Translations under genes and position numbers: made by a program | NCBI RefSeq assembly: GCF_964340395.1 | Contig: NC_135551.1 | Span: forward strand, 27,199,380-27,263,379 | Direction: 5' to 3' | Length of the DNA stretch: 64,000 nucleotides | From: Glandiceps talaboti | Lineage: Eukaryota; Hemichordata; Enteropneusta; Spengelidae | Shown: in pieces, positions 1-14,900 of the stretch | Position numbering within the stretch: position 1 is the first letter of the stretch | How the letters are laid out: every line of letters begins with the position of its first letter | Notes under the pieces: generated by a model | What the model was told of the DNA's origin: nothing | The model's database searches: none | What the model saw: only the letters and a program-made list of their open reading frames with translations

Positions 1-1159
1 AAAACTAGGGTACTTCTTGGCCATTGAAATAGTGGATTATGAATGGTGAAAACATGTTTGTGTACTGGCATGATAGAGTATGTTTCACTGACAGTGTACG
101 ATGACACACGAATTCACTCATGTTGGAACATATACATTGCATGTATATTGAATGTACATTGAACGCTTGGAACTCAACAACAGTGACTTTTAATCTCTGT
201 TTCAAAACGAGAAATTGTTGCAGTTTTACAAAACAATGCTTCAAGGAATGTAGGGACGAAAATATAGACACCACCGAACATTCCATTGAAAGTAGGTAGA
301 GGGATTTTGGAAAGTTTAATAGATAATTTATGCAAGAATGTAACCACTAACAATGTGTGCACCTCAAACTCTTTACTTTCCATTGTTTTGAATTCCCAAG
401 TATTTAATAGCTTTATGGTAAAGTTTCATTCGATGGATTTACATTTATAGTCCTTAATCCTATTTAAATTGTCAAAATAACAGATTTGATGATGTTTTTA
501 GTATAATAAAACTGTATGTATTACTTTACATCATAAACAGAATTGCAATCAATTGGACTCCGAAAAATAACACGGTATTTTGTTTGAAAGACAGTAAGGT
601 GTTTTTAATGGTTGTGTTTACTTCTGCATGATGCAATATGTTATTGCCATGTCTATTTATAGGCTTGTTAATTTAAGTGGTTTAATATTGATATTGTAGT
701 TATTAGAATCAACAACATTAGTAGGCTTAGTGGTATTAGCCAGTCTTATGATGTGGACCTCAACACCTGTATACCTGTGTATCTACAGTCTTGTCACGAT
801 ATGTTGATTGTATTACTTATGTATCTGTAACAGCAAATATTACAGTTTCTTCAGATGGGGCACCCTCTATTAAAACGGTTACTTGGAGTTCTGTATTTTG
901 TGCATTTTATGCAAATAATGACCTTGAAATTCAACATTTCGTATGGTCAATCCATTTCACACTCAATTAATCAGAAAATGCCAAGTTGTTGTCATCATGG
1001 ATTCATAGCTGCTCAATTCTACAATTAAATTATTTAATATACACAAAATAAAATACATCCAATTTATAGCAAGTATCAGAAAATGCTCTGTAGTTATCAA
1101 TGATCCAAACTGTCCAGTTCTACAATATATACTTGAAATAAAATACACCTTAATTCCAG

Positions 1160-1527
1160 TTAGGCCAAATAAAAAAGTTGTTTGGTTCCAGTTACCCGAC
1201 CCCCACCTAGTTTTTCACGCCAACCCTAAACTTTTTTTTTTACATATTCGAGAAAAATAATAATAAAATCATGAAGTCTCACTGGAAATAGTGGGTGAGG
1301 AAACTGACATCATCTTAAAAAGACAATTTAAAACTATTCTTCCACTCTATAATGGCTGTACATCTGATAGGAAGAAATAAATAACACAGAGACCATTTGG
1401 AAAAACCTGAACTAGACACTCACACATGAAAAAAATATATAATGAAATAAAATAAAAAATCTACCTACCCCACCTATTGTAAAATTGAACATAATCGGAA
1501 CTACACAATTTTTTTTTTAAATCTTAG
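1160..1527 (-). mobile_element. Dispersed MITE-like repeat, family A copy 1
   Basis: The reverse complement aligns along most of its length with 6894-7265. Shared blocks include ATAGGTGGGGTAGGTA, GGTCTCTGTGTTAT, GATGTACAGCCATTA and ACTAGGTGG. The ends are imperfect inverted repeats of the form TTAGGCCAAATAAAAAA / TTTTTTTTTAAATCTTAG. No ORF is present. This fits a non-autonomous DNA transposon of about 370 bp; the superfamily is not determined. Confidence 0.6.
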
Positions 1528-2784
1528 CAAGAATTTCAGACCTTCAAATTGGAAGTCTTACACAAAAACAGACATTATTATCCAGATTAGGTTTTCTTTC
1601 CTTGTTGTTATGATGCATTACAATGACACCTGTACATGTACATGTAAGTCTACGGTGGTAATTACTTAGCAGTATGATGAGGGTCATACAAACACATTAA
1701 TTAACTTGTCAGACAGCTCTATTCAGGTACATGCAAACACATTTGTGTCATCATCAAACTAAAGCCATACAAACTATCAGTTATTATGCTAAGTCTTGGG
1801 CAGGCCTGCTTTAAATACACAATGTGACACATGTACATTTGTATGTGTACAGTATATGAAGGAAATAAACACAGTTCTACATGTTGTATATGGTGTACAT
1901 ATATCAGTAAATGCATTCTTTAATGGTTGCCATGGTTTCCAGAAGATACATGTATCTGGTGTATCATGTTTTCATATAAGGGAATAGTGTACATGTGCCA
2001 AACACCTTTGTGACTAGGAAAAGAACCATACATATTTTCCTTTACACTGAACAATAGTTTTGAGGAAAAGACCTGTAATAGTATAAAGTAAAGTAAAGTG
2101 ATGTGCATATGACGCATATACCTTTATACAATGTTTATAAAACAAATTGTCCCAAGGATAGCAGACAAATAAATACCTGTGGACATACATACATTTGTAC
2201 AGACAGAAGGACAAACATGAAGCCCATTGCTATACCTTCTTCTGGCATACCGGGGTATGTTTGATGGTGGGAGTTTAAAAACCTGTGGAACACAGATAGA
2301 TTTTACAATCCCAGTGCTTTATTATACTAATAATAGGGAAAATTACATATGGAATATTTGTACTGGTAGCTGCAGGCACTAATTGTAACCATGGGAACCA
2401 TGGTTTCCAGAGAGTTCGTTCCTAGGTCAATCATTCACAGGTTTTGTACACACTTCCTGAAATAGATCTATTTATTATATATTCCTTACAATACAATGTA
2501 TAGGACCAAAATTATCCATAAATGAAAACTGCTCTGTTGTTTTTGTGTGTGAAAATATTGAAAAGTATGACAAATGAATGTATATTTGAAAGGTTTATGA
2601 TGGCAAAACAAACAGAAAATCAGATGTTTTGTAATAATAATTATACTCTTGTATTATTGCCACTGTAAGGGTTCTTAGTATACAATTGGGTCAAAATGTC
2701 TATTATGATGTACATGTATGTGTTATGACTATGTATGAATGACAGGAGTCTTTTCTTGAAATTGTCAGCAGAATGTTTTATTGG

Positions 2785-3170
2785 TTATAGAAATATCAAC
2801 AGATGTAGTAATTGACGTGAGAGTAGGGAGAATGAAAGTGACAGTCATAATTCTTCTATCCATCATTTTATATTGAAATTGTTTGTTCAACTCTAAATCA
2901 AATCTTGACCATTTTGAGTTTTAGAAATACTGCCTTGCTGTCTGTGTTGATATTATGTCTGGTAGGTGTAATAGCAAAGAATTATAGAAATATCAAAAGA
3001 TGTAATAATTGGTGTGAGGATGAGGAGAGTGAAACGACAGTTATATTCAACTGTCAGTCCATACTGCAATTAAGTGTTCAACTCTGAAGCATGACAACGA
3101 TGAGATTTAGAAATATTTTCTTGTCTGACTTCAGATATTATGTCTGGTAGGTTTTACTAATACTAGCAAA
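2785..3170. repeat. Two-copy diverged tandem repeat, about 195 bp unit
   Basis: TATAGAAATATCAACAGATG near 2786 recurs as TATAGAAATATCAAAAGATG near 2982. The following GAGAGTAGGGAGAATGAAAG and GAGGATGAGGAGAGTGAAAC blocks, the GTTCAACTCT block and TATTATGTCTGGTAGG also recur about 190-196 bp apart. The copies are clearly diverged. The 60-codon ORF that crosses the unit is probably not a gene. Confidence 0.55.
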
Positions 3171-3924
3171 AGATTCTGGGTAACATGTTTGCAATGTATT
3201 TCAGGAGAAGAGTTACATATTGTAGCTAACGTGTCGCAATATTTTTAATTATAAAGTAAATCATTTCTTGTTTTCATATATAAACTAGGGCTACTGTTTA
3301 CATGAATTCCAGCCTGTTTACAAATTACAGTGCGGACTGACTCTGATAGCTGTTGTCTTCTTCCCTCCCCTTCCCCATATACACAATAAGGTGACAGCTA
3401 TCAAAATCACCGACCAAGAGGCCATCCCCCTAAATGTTGGTCCGACCAAATTAAGAAAGACACTGGACTACCCTCGCTAACTGAAGAGAAAATATCAGGA
3501 GATCATGGGCAATGGAGAAGTTGTGCATATAAGAATGTGGCGAAGCTCTCTATTGGAGTGTGCAACTAACTAACTAACTAACTATCAAAATCACAGTCAA
3601 CGCTGTAAACAGGGTTTATAAAGTACAATGTAATTAAAACTATTAGAGATTTTCCTTTCTGTGTTACCATAGTCTGGATGCCAACGTGGTTTCTAACTGT
3701 GCATGGAGGTGTAAATCATAATAACGATACTGTATAGAAACTAGACCAGTGTTACCACGGTTCCCATACTGAGGTGAAAACACTGAGTTCCACAGTTACA
3801 CTTAAAAATTTTGATCATTCATCTCTTCAAATCTCAGATTATGTAATAAAAATGTACATGTATTCTATCAAAAGTATTTTAAAATTTAATAATGTTTGAA
3901 ATCTTCTACGTTTGTTCTTCACAG

Positions 3925-4190
3925 CTGTGTCAAATTTGGATACATTTAGTTTGAAGACAGAGCACTTTAGGACCCACATTGTCCATGATACAGCACTGTT
4001 TACAGAGACTGATAGACCAAGCTATGTGGAAGGTTACTATGAGTTGGCAAGGAAATCTGTCTGTATTGAACTCGGTCAGTTTGATGCATTCAGAATTGAT
4101 GGTCTACAGACATCGCAGTTGTACTCAACATTCCCAACGTTTGAAGAAGATGGAGAGGGGGGTACCAAAGATGACTTGGTGGTGTACAGG
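3925..4190 (+). CDS. NHS-like: NHS-like exon a: conserved N-terminal NHS segment
   Basis: The acceptor is TTCTTCACAG and the exon enters in phase 2, reading VSNLDTFSLKTEHF followed by ALFTETDRPSYVEGYYELA. This is the exon-2-like NHS motif that lies just after the WAVE-homology region in vertebrates. It ends GTG TAC AGG before GTAGGC, phase 0, and joins cleanly to the exon at 13906. The intron that follows is 9.7 kb. Confidence 0.8.
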
Positions 4191-7100
4191 GTAGGCACTT
4201 CAACATACTTTGTTGTATTGGTTCATGTATAATCTTGTGTTTGCTATATGTATATATATTATTAATTCTTGAACCCCTCAACTCCCTCAGCCCCCTAAAC
4301 CACTACCCCTCAACCATTCATCCACCTATCCAAAGACACAGAACCTGCAATGTTGTCTCCTGATTGTGTTTTGCAGGATACTTATTAAATGTGTGGTTGC
4401 ATGGGTAGTCACCCTTCCCCGCCCATCCCCCCCCCCTTCCCCTCCCCCTCCCCCCTAAAACAACCATGTACACTATTAGCCTTACTGAAGTGTTAGACAC
4501 CCTTGACATCTAACTTACAATGTTATAAACATATATACCCCCTTACATAATTTAGACAACCTCCCCAACCCTAAATGATGACTCAACGCTAGCCCTTTAT
4601 AGCAAGGTTAAATGATAAATATGTCCTTAATATTTAAGTTATTCCTGGATGACCCATGTTTAAACAGAAGACATGACACAAAGTCATTATACAAATGTAT
4701 ATGGAATGTTAGTCATGCATGTTAGAATTTCAGAATTATGAACAGGTCAATTGAAACTACATGATACAAAAACCATATGGAATGTTTCCTTTATGTCTAT
4801 AGTGATAAATTTTCCATATTACATTGTCACAAGTTATCCTCTCATCTTTCACACTAAATCAACCATAGCTGATGTACATAATTATATAACAATGTCACAT
4901 CCCCCAACTGTGTATTAGTATATATCATACATCATAATGGCATACTTACTAGGAGAGCCGTAATGTGACGTAAACCGTACCATTAAGACAGGAGAAAATA
5001 TGAAGCCGCGTTAGTACACTTAAAGTGGCCACATGGATGAGGATTGGGTATTTATTTTGGATTTTTAATTCATAAAGCAATTTTATCGAGGCTTCCTACT
5101 TGAAAAATCAATGTGAAACAACATTCACCAAGTCTGTGTTTGTAACTCAATATATTGTAAAAAGCAACAAAATGTGTAAAAAGTTGATATTGTGTGTACA
5201 ATACCAAACATTTTACACATTTATTAATCTTTTGCAATGTATTGAATCACAAACACAGACTTGGTCTATGTTGTTTCACATTGATTTTTCAAGTAGGATG
5301 CCATGATAAATTTGTTTTATAAATTAAAAATCCAAAAACATACCCAATCCTAATCCATAAAGCCAGTTTAATACATAGTGATTTGATGCTGACATACTGG
5401 TATCCTATAGCTTAGATCAGACAGGATTTCTCATGACACATATGACCCCATAACATTTCATTCATGCTTCCCATAGTAATGTATAGTTCATGAAATGTTA
5501 TCGTTTTAATATCGCTATGAACTTTGATTGTAATAAGTGTTTATGTAATGGTGGTCTCAGATCCCCTATATATGATATGGAGGGAAGGGGTATCAGAACC
5601 CTTGTATGTGATTGAGGGGGGGGGGGGGAGATATCACTACCAGTATCAGAACCCTTGCACTTGCTGGGGAAGTTCTGTACATTATACATTTGTCATTGAT
5701 ATTTGAGAGAAATATGATGTTAGCACAGATACCTACACACTGTCCTCACAACAGCAAGCACATGAAGTGTACATCTCAATGTCAGATAATATGAAGTACT
5801 TACGAGCTTCATTCTAATTGGTTAGAAAACAAAGGAAAAGGTAAATCTGTCACCTGTATGATTATAATGATAAAGTATATCGTATACTTGCCAATCAGTG
5901 GCAACCTTGTAATCGTTTCCCATCTCCCACTCAATAGACACATTTTCATGTGTCATCCAGAAGCTTACTACTCGTAATACAGCCTTAAAAACAAGATGTG
6001 AAGAGATTGATAGTTATCTTGTTTTCAGAAATTGATGGTTCATAATCCATTCAAATAGTCATAGAGATAATGCAGTAACCATAGCAATTAATACATATAT
6101 CATTTGTACCTTGGCGGCCATTTTGAATTGCAACTGCAAATATATTTTAGATGATTTAATTCTCTTGTTTTGAAATATGTATGACTTCATATTTCTCGTC
6201 ATCATCATAAAAAAAATAATGACTTTCTCTGTTTGCAGCTCTTGCATATATAAGATATCATAAAATTTGATATGATGTGTTCCCATTAGGCGTACCATTA
6301 CAACGCGTATTGTATCAAATATCAAATGCTAAAAATTGTTACTGAGTCATAGGATATCTTCTCTTATATCAAATATAATCAACAAAGAAAGAAGCTTTTA
6401 TAGTGTAAAATTACTGGATACCAGCTAAACCAAAACAGTAACGGTGTTTGTTTTGACTTTCTAAAACATAATATGTATAATATTGTTGAAAAAGTCTGCC
6501 TTGTTTAGATAATACGGCATTGAAATTTTAAACAAACGTAAGAGACTAGACAGTTCATTGTGTAGATACTGCTAACGACACGTCTTTCATGTACATACGG
6601 GTACCGGTAGAGTATGCATTCCTCAATACAATGCAAACCTATATGGGATATCACAAAACTTATATACAAGAAGGTCACTTGGTTTATTTCTTGTGTTTGA
6701 TTTTCAACAAACCGGTATTGTTGATATAATGAAGGTTATTCACTCTAGATCCTTAAAAGCTCATTTGTAAAGCCCAGAATACATAGACTCTAAGTAACCT
6801 TACAAGTCAGTCAGGTACTTCAGTAAAGTTTGGTATAGAATATCTACACACTTTTGATGATCATCTTTTCCCCACAAGGAAAAACTTTATAGTTTAAGGC
6901 CTAATAAAAAAGATTGTATGGTTATGATTATGCTCAATTTTAAATAGGTGGGGTAGGTAAAAATTTAAAAAAAAAAAAAATTATTTATGTTTGTCTAGTT
7001 CAGTTAGTTATGTTTTCCGTTGTTTTCCATATGGTCTCTGTGTTATTGGTTTCTTCTCATTTGATGTACAGCCATTACAGATTGGAAGAACAGTTTTACT

Positions 7101-8650
7101 AGTATATTGTCTTTTTAAGTTGATGTCACTTTCTGCATTCCCTATTTCTGGCGAGACTTCACAATTTTCACAATTTTATTGAATATGTAATAAAATGTTA
7201 GGGTCGGCATTGAAAGACTAGGTGGAGTCAGCTAACCAGAACCAAACAAATTTTTTTAGGGCTTAGCATAATTTCAGCTTTAATATTAACTTTCACAAAT
7301 TCATAATTAAATTCATACTTACAGTTGTCTTATTTATCTTTATAATCCATAAATTAAAACATTCCATATTTCATTTCTCTTAGCCAGGTAACAAGAACAA
7401 AGAGCTCAAAAAGCTCAATAACAAATATTTTGTGGTAAAATCTTGAACTTCAAAAATGAATAAATGTCAATGGACCCTGATCATGATTCAGAAATGAAGT
7501 CATCACATTACCAGTCATGTCTGTATATTTCAGAAAAGCTTCCATAGAATATCCCTAATGCTCAGTTATTATCCCACTATATGCATAGTCACACAGACTA
7601 AAAACAATAATCATGTCATTTTAATGTGAATAATGGATATCGTTGTAGACCAGAATTCTATTTGTAAATTATTGTGTCACTATTATAAATGTGCCATAAT
7701 CATATTCCTGTACTGTAAACCTTGATATTTTCTCTGTAGACTTATTTTCACTTATTTTACTGGAAAATGAAAGCACAAAAATAGTGACTAAAATGCCCTC
7801 TTGTACTTGAAAACAATGTACCTTTCTGGTAATTAGTTAAAATTTGTCTCTGAGAACTAGCTGAAGACTAAAATTGCAAAATTTTCTAGTAGCACAAATA
7901 TCTCTAGGTTTACAGTATACCCCAACACTAATTTTAACATGTTTTTTTCATTTTCAGCATCAGGGATATAGCCTAAAGGGCTGGGAATGTAACATATTGC
8001 CATTGTTTTCATGTGTTCCAGTGTATGGATTTACCATATTGTAATAGTTCATTTTATTTTGCATATCAATATTAGGGCAATACTAATCCTTGTTAATATA
8101 TTTCTCATAATTCAAATTGTGTTATCTCAAATCCAAATTTTGTTTTATCATCTCTGAAAATTTCTGAAAAAATTTATTATATGTGATATGATTATACAAA
8201 GCTGTACGTCGAGCAGACTAAGTGTTGCTTTTTTGGGATTATTTCCTTTTGTTTTTCGATGATCAGTTTGTTATTTGAATGAAAATAAGACACGAATATG
8301 AAAATTATGCCCCTTCTGATATACATGTGGGTGGTAGATGAATACATTGTACATTCAGACATGCTGGTTGTATGCGAATTATCATGGGCATTGTCTTCCG
8401 CTATTTTCCTTGCATACTATTTTTATATTTCCTGCTTTTTGTGAACCGCCTTATTGTCATGCTGATGGTGTACACCAGTACATTATCAGTTGTCTGACTT
8501 GTCATCACTGTATTACATTGTATCTCATTACACTACTAGTGCTATCTATTAGTATTGGTAGGATCAAACCTTTGTACAAGATCTCTTTCAAACAGTGCAC
8601 AAAATATTAGTCATGTTAGAAAAATTAGTGTGTATGTGTGTGTGTCTTTG

Positions 8651-8684
<34 letters not shown>

Positions 8685-8728
8685 TGTATGTATGTATGTA
8701 TGTATGTATGTATGTATGTATGTATGTA

Positions 8729-8759
<31 letters not shown>

Positions 8760-8922
8760 ATGTATGTATGTATGTATGTATGTATATGTGTGTATGTATT
8801 ATGTGTATGTGTGTATGCATATATGCATACATCAGTATGCATGTGTGTATGTATATATATGCATGCATGATGTGTATGTGTGTATGTATACTATGTATGT
8901 ATGTATGTATGCATGCATGTGT

Positions 8923-8984
<62 letters not shown>

Positions 8985-11900
8985 ATGAGTACATTGTATG
9001 TACCTACATGTATGTGTATTTGTGTGTATAAATGTTCATGTGTGTGTTTATCCCTGTTTGTCAGTAGGTATGTTGATATGTATCACTGTGTCAGTGTTGT
9101 ATTCAAATCACAATGATTTCCATGTATCTGACCAAAATATTCATCAACTTTGTGGGTAAAAAAACAGTTTAACTTAAAACAAAGTGTGTGCATGTAGGTG
9201 TGTTTGTTTATAGCATGTGTTACCTGGTGGTGTGAATCCTTGACCCATGGTTGACCTTCAGTACAGTATATGTGCCTGTTTGAATGTTTTATTAGAGAAA
9301 ACACCTGTACACTGAACTGAAATACAATGCCAATATCATATGAATCAAGACTTAATTACATAGGCTGGAATTCATAATCTTTGACCATGGCTGGAATTCA
9401 TAAACTCTGACCATGGCTGGAATTCATATACTCTGACCATGGCTGGAATTCATATACTCTGACCATGGCTGGAATTCATAATCTCTGACCATGGCTAGAA
9501 TTTATAAACTTTGACCATGGCTGGAATTCATAAACTCTGACCATGGCTGGAATTCATAAACTCTGACCATGGCTGGAATTCATAAACTCTGACCATAGCT
9601 GGAATTCATAAACTCTGTCCCTGCTGGAATTCAAAATCGCTGACCATGGCTGGAATTCACAAACTCTGACCATTCTTATCTACATGTATATTATAATAGT
9701 ATATATGCACAGCTAGTCAATGCCAGATATGTTTGCCAGAAAAATAATATTAAAGGACATTGTGGGTGATTGACATGCTTACAGCTGTGGTAGGTCGGCA
9801 CAGATGGGACCATCCAACATTTCATTCATGACATGCTTATCATTCTGTAGTCAAAACTGGTCATATTGCCATGCATGGGTGTCACTCACCAAGGGCTGTA
9901 CATGTGTACGTGTGTATATCACTTCATGGTGTATCTTCTCTAATCATGTACAGGTGTAGCATTCATATTTACACAGCTATACCCCAACCCCCATTGTACA
10001 CATCACATGTACATGTACATCACTTCACTACATTGTGTATCTATCTTGACACTGGTAGACCTAATATTCATGTATATTTCCCCTGTTGAACCATTTCCGC
10101 CAATTTATTCATTAAAGGGATACTGTACATGTAGTTTATATTTTTTTTTTGAAAAATTCAGTATTGAAAATTAATTAAATATTTATAGCAAATTGTTGAA
10201 TGCTTTCCAAAATATCTATTAATGAGAGGAAATTTCTGGTTGAAGTCAGAACACAGTAATGCTATGAGTCATACACAGATTTTTAAGGCATAACCAAAAA
10301 TTATTATACAGTCAAAACTCTCCCTTTGTGTACCTTTTTTGAAACAAGTTCAAGCTCTTCACTTATGAGTAAATGAAATATAACAGAAGTCATAACATTT
10401 TACACAAAAAACTTTTCTTTTAATGAAAAATTTTAATACATAGTATCCCTTTAATCATACAACCTTTCCTTGTGTCCCCTTCCTGTGTTTATAATTTACG
10501 TTAAAAAAATTGATCATACTGTATTTTATCATACTATATGTATTCATTAATATTGTTCATGATTTCTTGTTAACCCAACTTTTCTTTTCATTCCTTTTCA
10601 GTTACATGTAATTATCCCATACAATTAACACTTATGTTAAACTGACCACTATATTTATTATATGTCATTTTTTTCTTCGTTCCATGTATTACATTGTCAC
10701 TCCTTCATGTGCATGCACACTGTTACTGCATGTTGGCTATTTTGGCGTGGTAGGTACTCAATCCATTCACCTAATTTACCAATATACTCACTGTCATTAA
10801 TGCATGTAAATGTTGACATCAACTAATAATTTTCATATTAATCTAGATAGATAGTGCCATCTTGAATTGTCATGGGTTATTAGTTTCACCTTAGAGTTAA
10901 TATACAAACCCATAAAGATGTTGGTATGATTTTCATGTATGTAGTACGCCCTCACATGGCCAAAAAATGCCATTATCATGGAGTACCCATAGCATCGCGA
11001 ACATGATAAATGGACACAGGCATTTTGATAGTGGCCATATCTAATTGTTTGTACCACCAATCAAAGAAGCCAAGAAGAGGTGCGTGGGTGGCGTGGGAGA
11101 GGTGGGGGGGGGGGGGGGGTTCCATACATGGACAATCACACCAGTGTTTTCAAGGGTTTGTACATTGAAATGAAATTGAAAGTTCTTGGTAATTCAAGAT
11201 GAGAGAATCAAGTAGTATTAATTTACAAATCTGAATATTAATTAATCACACAAAATAGTTTGTCTAATCTTGTGAACTTGTACAAGTTGTTGTCTTTGAC
11301 TAGTTCTACTTGCCATTGGGAATATTCAGAGATTTAGATCTGACTGTTGTTCTGTTCCATCTCCACTTGGCCAAAGTATGAAAACATTAATAAGTTGAAC
11401 ACCCAGGATTTGACATTTTGATGTGTCATAAAACCTATCTAGCTATTGTAAGATTAAAATTGGTCAACTTAGATGTTACATGTTACTGAGGTATTAGTGT
11501 TGATAAAGATTTTCCTAGATTGGATTTTCTGTCAACTCTTGGCATTTACAAAGATGTAACATGAATGATTATTCTTTATCCGACCATAACTCCTACATAT
11601 ACGCTTGTCATTCTTAGCTTTACAAAATTTACATATGAGACTTCTTAGCCACATATTCTAAGAATTATTATCAGAAAAAGATAGCAATATAGATTAATCG
11701 GTGAATGCTAACATTTTGATGGCTAGATGTATTTCTTTTCATTCAAATAGTTTTGAGAATTGACATCTGCCAAGTTGTTTATTCATTCATTTTACATGTT
11801 ATTCAGAATTATTTGAGTCTTGATTTGTGAAGTATGAGATGGATTAGAATACCAGACATACTAGAGTCTTGAATACTCCAGTAGCAAGCAGAGTAACGTA

Positions 11901-14900
11901 GAGCCTGCACTCCAAAATACTAGAATTAGAATATGTTATTGAAATAGTCGTGTCATAGCAAAATTCATATACAGCCACATCTTGGATGGAAGACATTGAT
12001 ATTTCAGGCAAACTTTCAAACTCATCAAAAATTCCAAAGTATACCCACACTCCTGTTGTCATGATAGAGGGACTGTGGTGTACCATAGAAAATACAACTA
12101 CTGGTGGAAGCTGTGTTGGACTTCATCTATATTCCTTGATATCTTCAAACTAAGTTTCTTACACAAGATGTTCTGATTATGAATTTTATAGTGAATAATG
12201 AAGCATTATAGTATGTAGATTAACCCAGAATTAGATAGAATATTAACCTCCCCCAAAAAACACAAAAAACAACCAACAAAACAACAACAAAAAACTGGCA
12301 TTGACTCTAATCAGCTGAAGATTGAATTATAATCTAGGAGGCACTTGTTTTACACGTATCTCACATCTCTTCCTCCTTTGTATGTATTTGGTGTATGTAG
12401 GTTAAGGTGTAGATGTAGATGTAGTAAAGTATAAATGTAGATACAGGTTGTGGAACATGAATGTGAATTAGTGAAAACGTAGTATCAAGGTTTGCCAGTA
12501 TAGTTTACCTTGTAAGGGTCATAGAATGAAACATGTTGGTTACTTTGGAATAATGTTGGGTTGTCCTTTAATGTAGGATGTGCCTTGGAAATGAAAGTCT
12601 CAAACTTCTGCTGTTATTTTGTTTAAAAAAACTACAAAACTATTCTAAATTAAAAAAGAAAAAAAGCGTGTGTTACCATGCAAATTTTTTCAGTCAAGGT
12701 CAAAATGATATCAAAATTAGAATCCAAAATGGCTGCCAAATACTGTATTAACTGTGTAGGGAGAAAATATTGATTTCTTTGAAAACAAGATGGTCAACCC
12801 CAAAATTATCTTTTATTATTTCAGAAAGACAAGGAACGAGTTTTCTTGTAGCAAAGTTTGGAAAGATTTTAAATTCAATTTTCAGAGGAGTTGGTTCCCA
12901 TGGCGCATCCTACCTTAATATATCCCAGTAACTTTCCACTGTTTCCACACCAACATACATTCAATCACCTCTGCCACTGGTCAATTTGCATACAACTGAA
13001 CACAACATGGCCACCCTCACAACGGTGTTGATAATCCCGTGTGATAAATTCAGTACAGCTGTAAAACGTAGCTAGTTTGATGTTTTACATAAACTATTGT
13101 CAAACTGAAATCCATCCACATAATTTCAACTTTCAATTCTGTATCAGAAACAATGCGTCTCCTGTAATAGTTATGTGTTACATGAGTAGCTCAGCTGACC
13201 AATAAGAATAGACAAAATTATCTGTAATATGCAAATTGTACTGGATTATGCAAATTGGTATTGAAATTTAATATCAAAGATGTACATGGAAAGACAGATG
13301 ACCATATCCTGACAAAAAATTTCATCGGGAATAATCAGGGTATTCTGACTTCAAGATCTGTTGTTGTCATTTCTTGAACTATGAGGGCTGTATATGTTAG
13401 CATAGCTACAAATGATACAAGCTCTCTATAACCAAGAAAAGGTTGACCAATCTTCTTAGAGTTGCTTTTATACTCTGACATTGAATCAACTTTGAAGTAG
13501 TTGAAAGGTGTTTTGACATTAGGATGTTACATGTAACAGCTTCCGAAGCAAAAATAAGTTAATTACCACCTAGGAAAGTAGAAGATGATGGAGCAATACA
13601 GAACTGACAAGGTGTGGGTGTTGTCATCAAATCTAGTAAACACAAGGAGCCATTGGGCATTGAGTCTGTGTTATCAAGACATTAAGTTGTTGATAACAGC
13701 CAGTTTGGTAAACCGTTTGAGGGGATGCTAACATGTACAACCCTGAAAAAAAAAATGAGTTCAAGGTATGATGACAAAAGATATTGTAGTTAGATTACCT
13801 TGTTTGTTCAGGATTGATAAATCTATACTTGTCATAGATCTGTACTCATCCATGTGATCTAATTATCATAATATAATAAATTATTTGTGTCGTTTGTCTT
13901 CATAGCCTACTGCTCGAATTCCTCCACCAAAACAGAGAGGCAAGCACAGGTCTGCTAATGCACCAAAGGCAGGAAGACCACACTCTGATGGAGACCTCCT
14001 GGAAGAACAGCTACGTAGACGGGCAAAGAGCCCTCTACCGACACCTGAAGAAGTGATGCGGCGTAATGTAATGCCTTCAAAAGTCATACCAATAGACACT
14101 TCAGGAAAGCCTTTTGATCGTATGGCCACTTTTAGACGATCTCTTACTTTATCCGATGTCAAATATTTACGACGAGGAAAGCATCGTAGGAGCCACAGAA
14201 AACGACGACGTTCGTTTTCTGGAGTTTCTGATATGATTAGATTGAACTATTCGTGGGACCACCTTGGTCTAGATTCTTCAAATAGTAGTTTAGGAACTCA
14301 TACAGATAGTGCGTTTTCACGAGGTGCATTTTATGCCAGTATTGACAGACGACGAATCCATTCAGCATATGCCTTGCCGATTAATTCTCCGGATGTATCA
14401 GAGCGCATTACGAGACCACCACGTCCTGAGTCACTGCCAAGTCTGAACTTAGAAACAAACGCAGATGTACATGCACAGAATAGATATAGGACTGGTCGTA
14501 GTCGTACAGACAGTCCATTGCATTATGCTGATGCACCAATTACTAGGACAATGAATGAAGAAACACAGTGGAGAAATGCAGTGGTCAGTCAAACCAGTCT
14601 GTCAACTACTCCAACAGCTACACCTGGTAAGTTAGAGTAAGAAGTGAAATAAACAGTGCTCTAGTCTTAATATCATAATATTATATCACTCATATTAAAT
14701 TATATAGAAATCAACACAGTGTGTGCTAGTCAGTCAAGGCTGTTTGTCAACTACTCCTCCAGCTACACCTTAGTCTTAGATGAAATATGCACAAAACATT
14801 GTTCTAGGGTTAAAGGCTTCATATCTTATATCCACTACAAATGATATTGAAATCAACACAATGTGTGCTACCCCAGTAGTCAGTGAAACCAGTCTGTTAA

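Larger units (their letters stand above)
1..3924. other. Upstream NHS intron or 5' flank, no supported exon
   Basis: This AT-rich stretch precedes the first recognisable NHS-family exon. That exon begins with a phase-2 acceptor, so at least one upstream exon must exist, either here or more likely before the window, because NHS-family first exons usually lie far upstream. I found no convincing coding exon. The stretch holds a dispersed repeat (1160-1527), a two-copy tandem repeat (about 2785-3170) and a short AACT run near 3567-3586. ORFs of 60-106 codons in it look random. Confidence 0.5.
4191..13905. other. NHS-like intron, 9.7 kb, rich in MITEs and simple repeats
   Basis: I see no supported coding exon inside. 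It holds a palindromic MITE (5020-5371), a family A repeat (6894-7265), a TACTGTAAACCT element (7711-7917), a TATG/TG microsatellite (8637-8983), a 26-bp minisatellite (9361-9672), a TTAA-flanked element (10111-10455) and a TA-flanked element (12574-12912). Poly-G runs at about 5618-5628 and 11103-11120 and an A/C-rich stretch near 12250-12295 are also present. Confidence 0.7.

Noticed and set aside
2905-3087. 60-codon ORF with a hydrophobic N-terminus (possible small secreted protein)
   Set aside because: It crosses a diverged tandem repeat, the second copy does not keep the frame, and no family resemblance is seen.
8555-9116. ORFs of 78-158 codons on both strands rich in Met-Tyr-Val-Cys or Thr-His-Ile
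   Set aside because: They are translations of the TATG/TG microsatellite and show no protein-like composition outside it.
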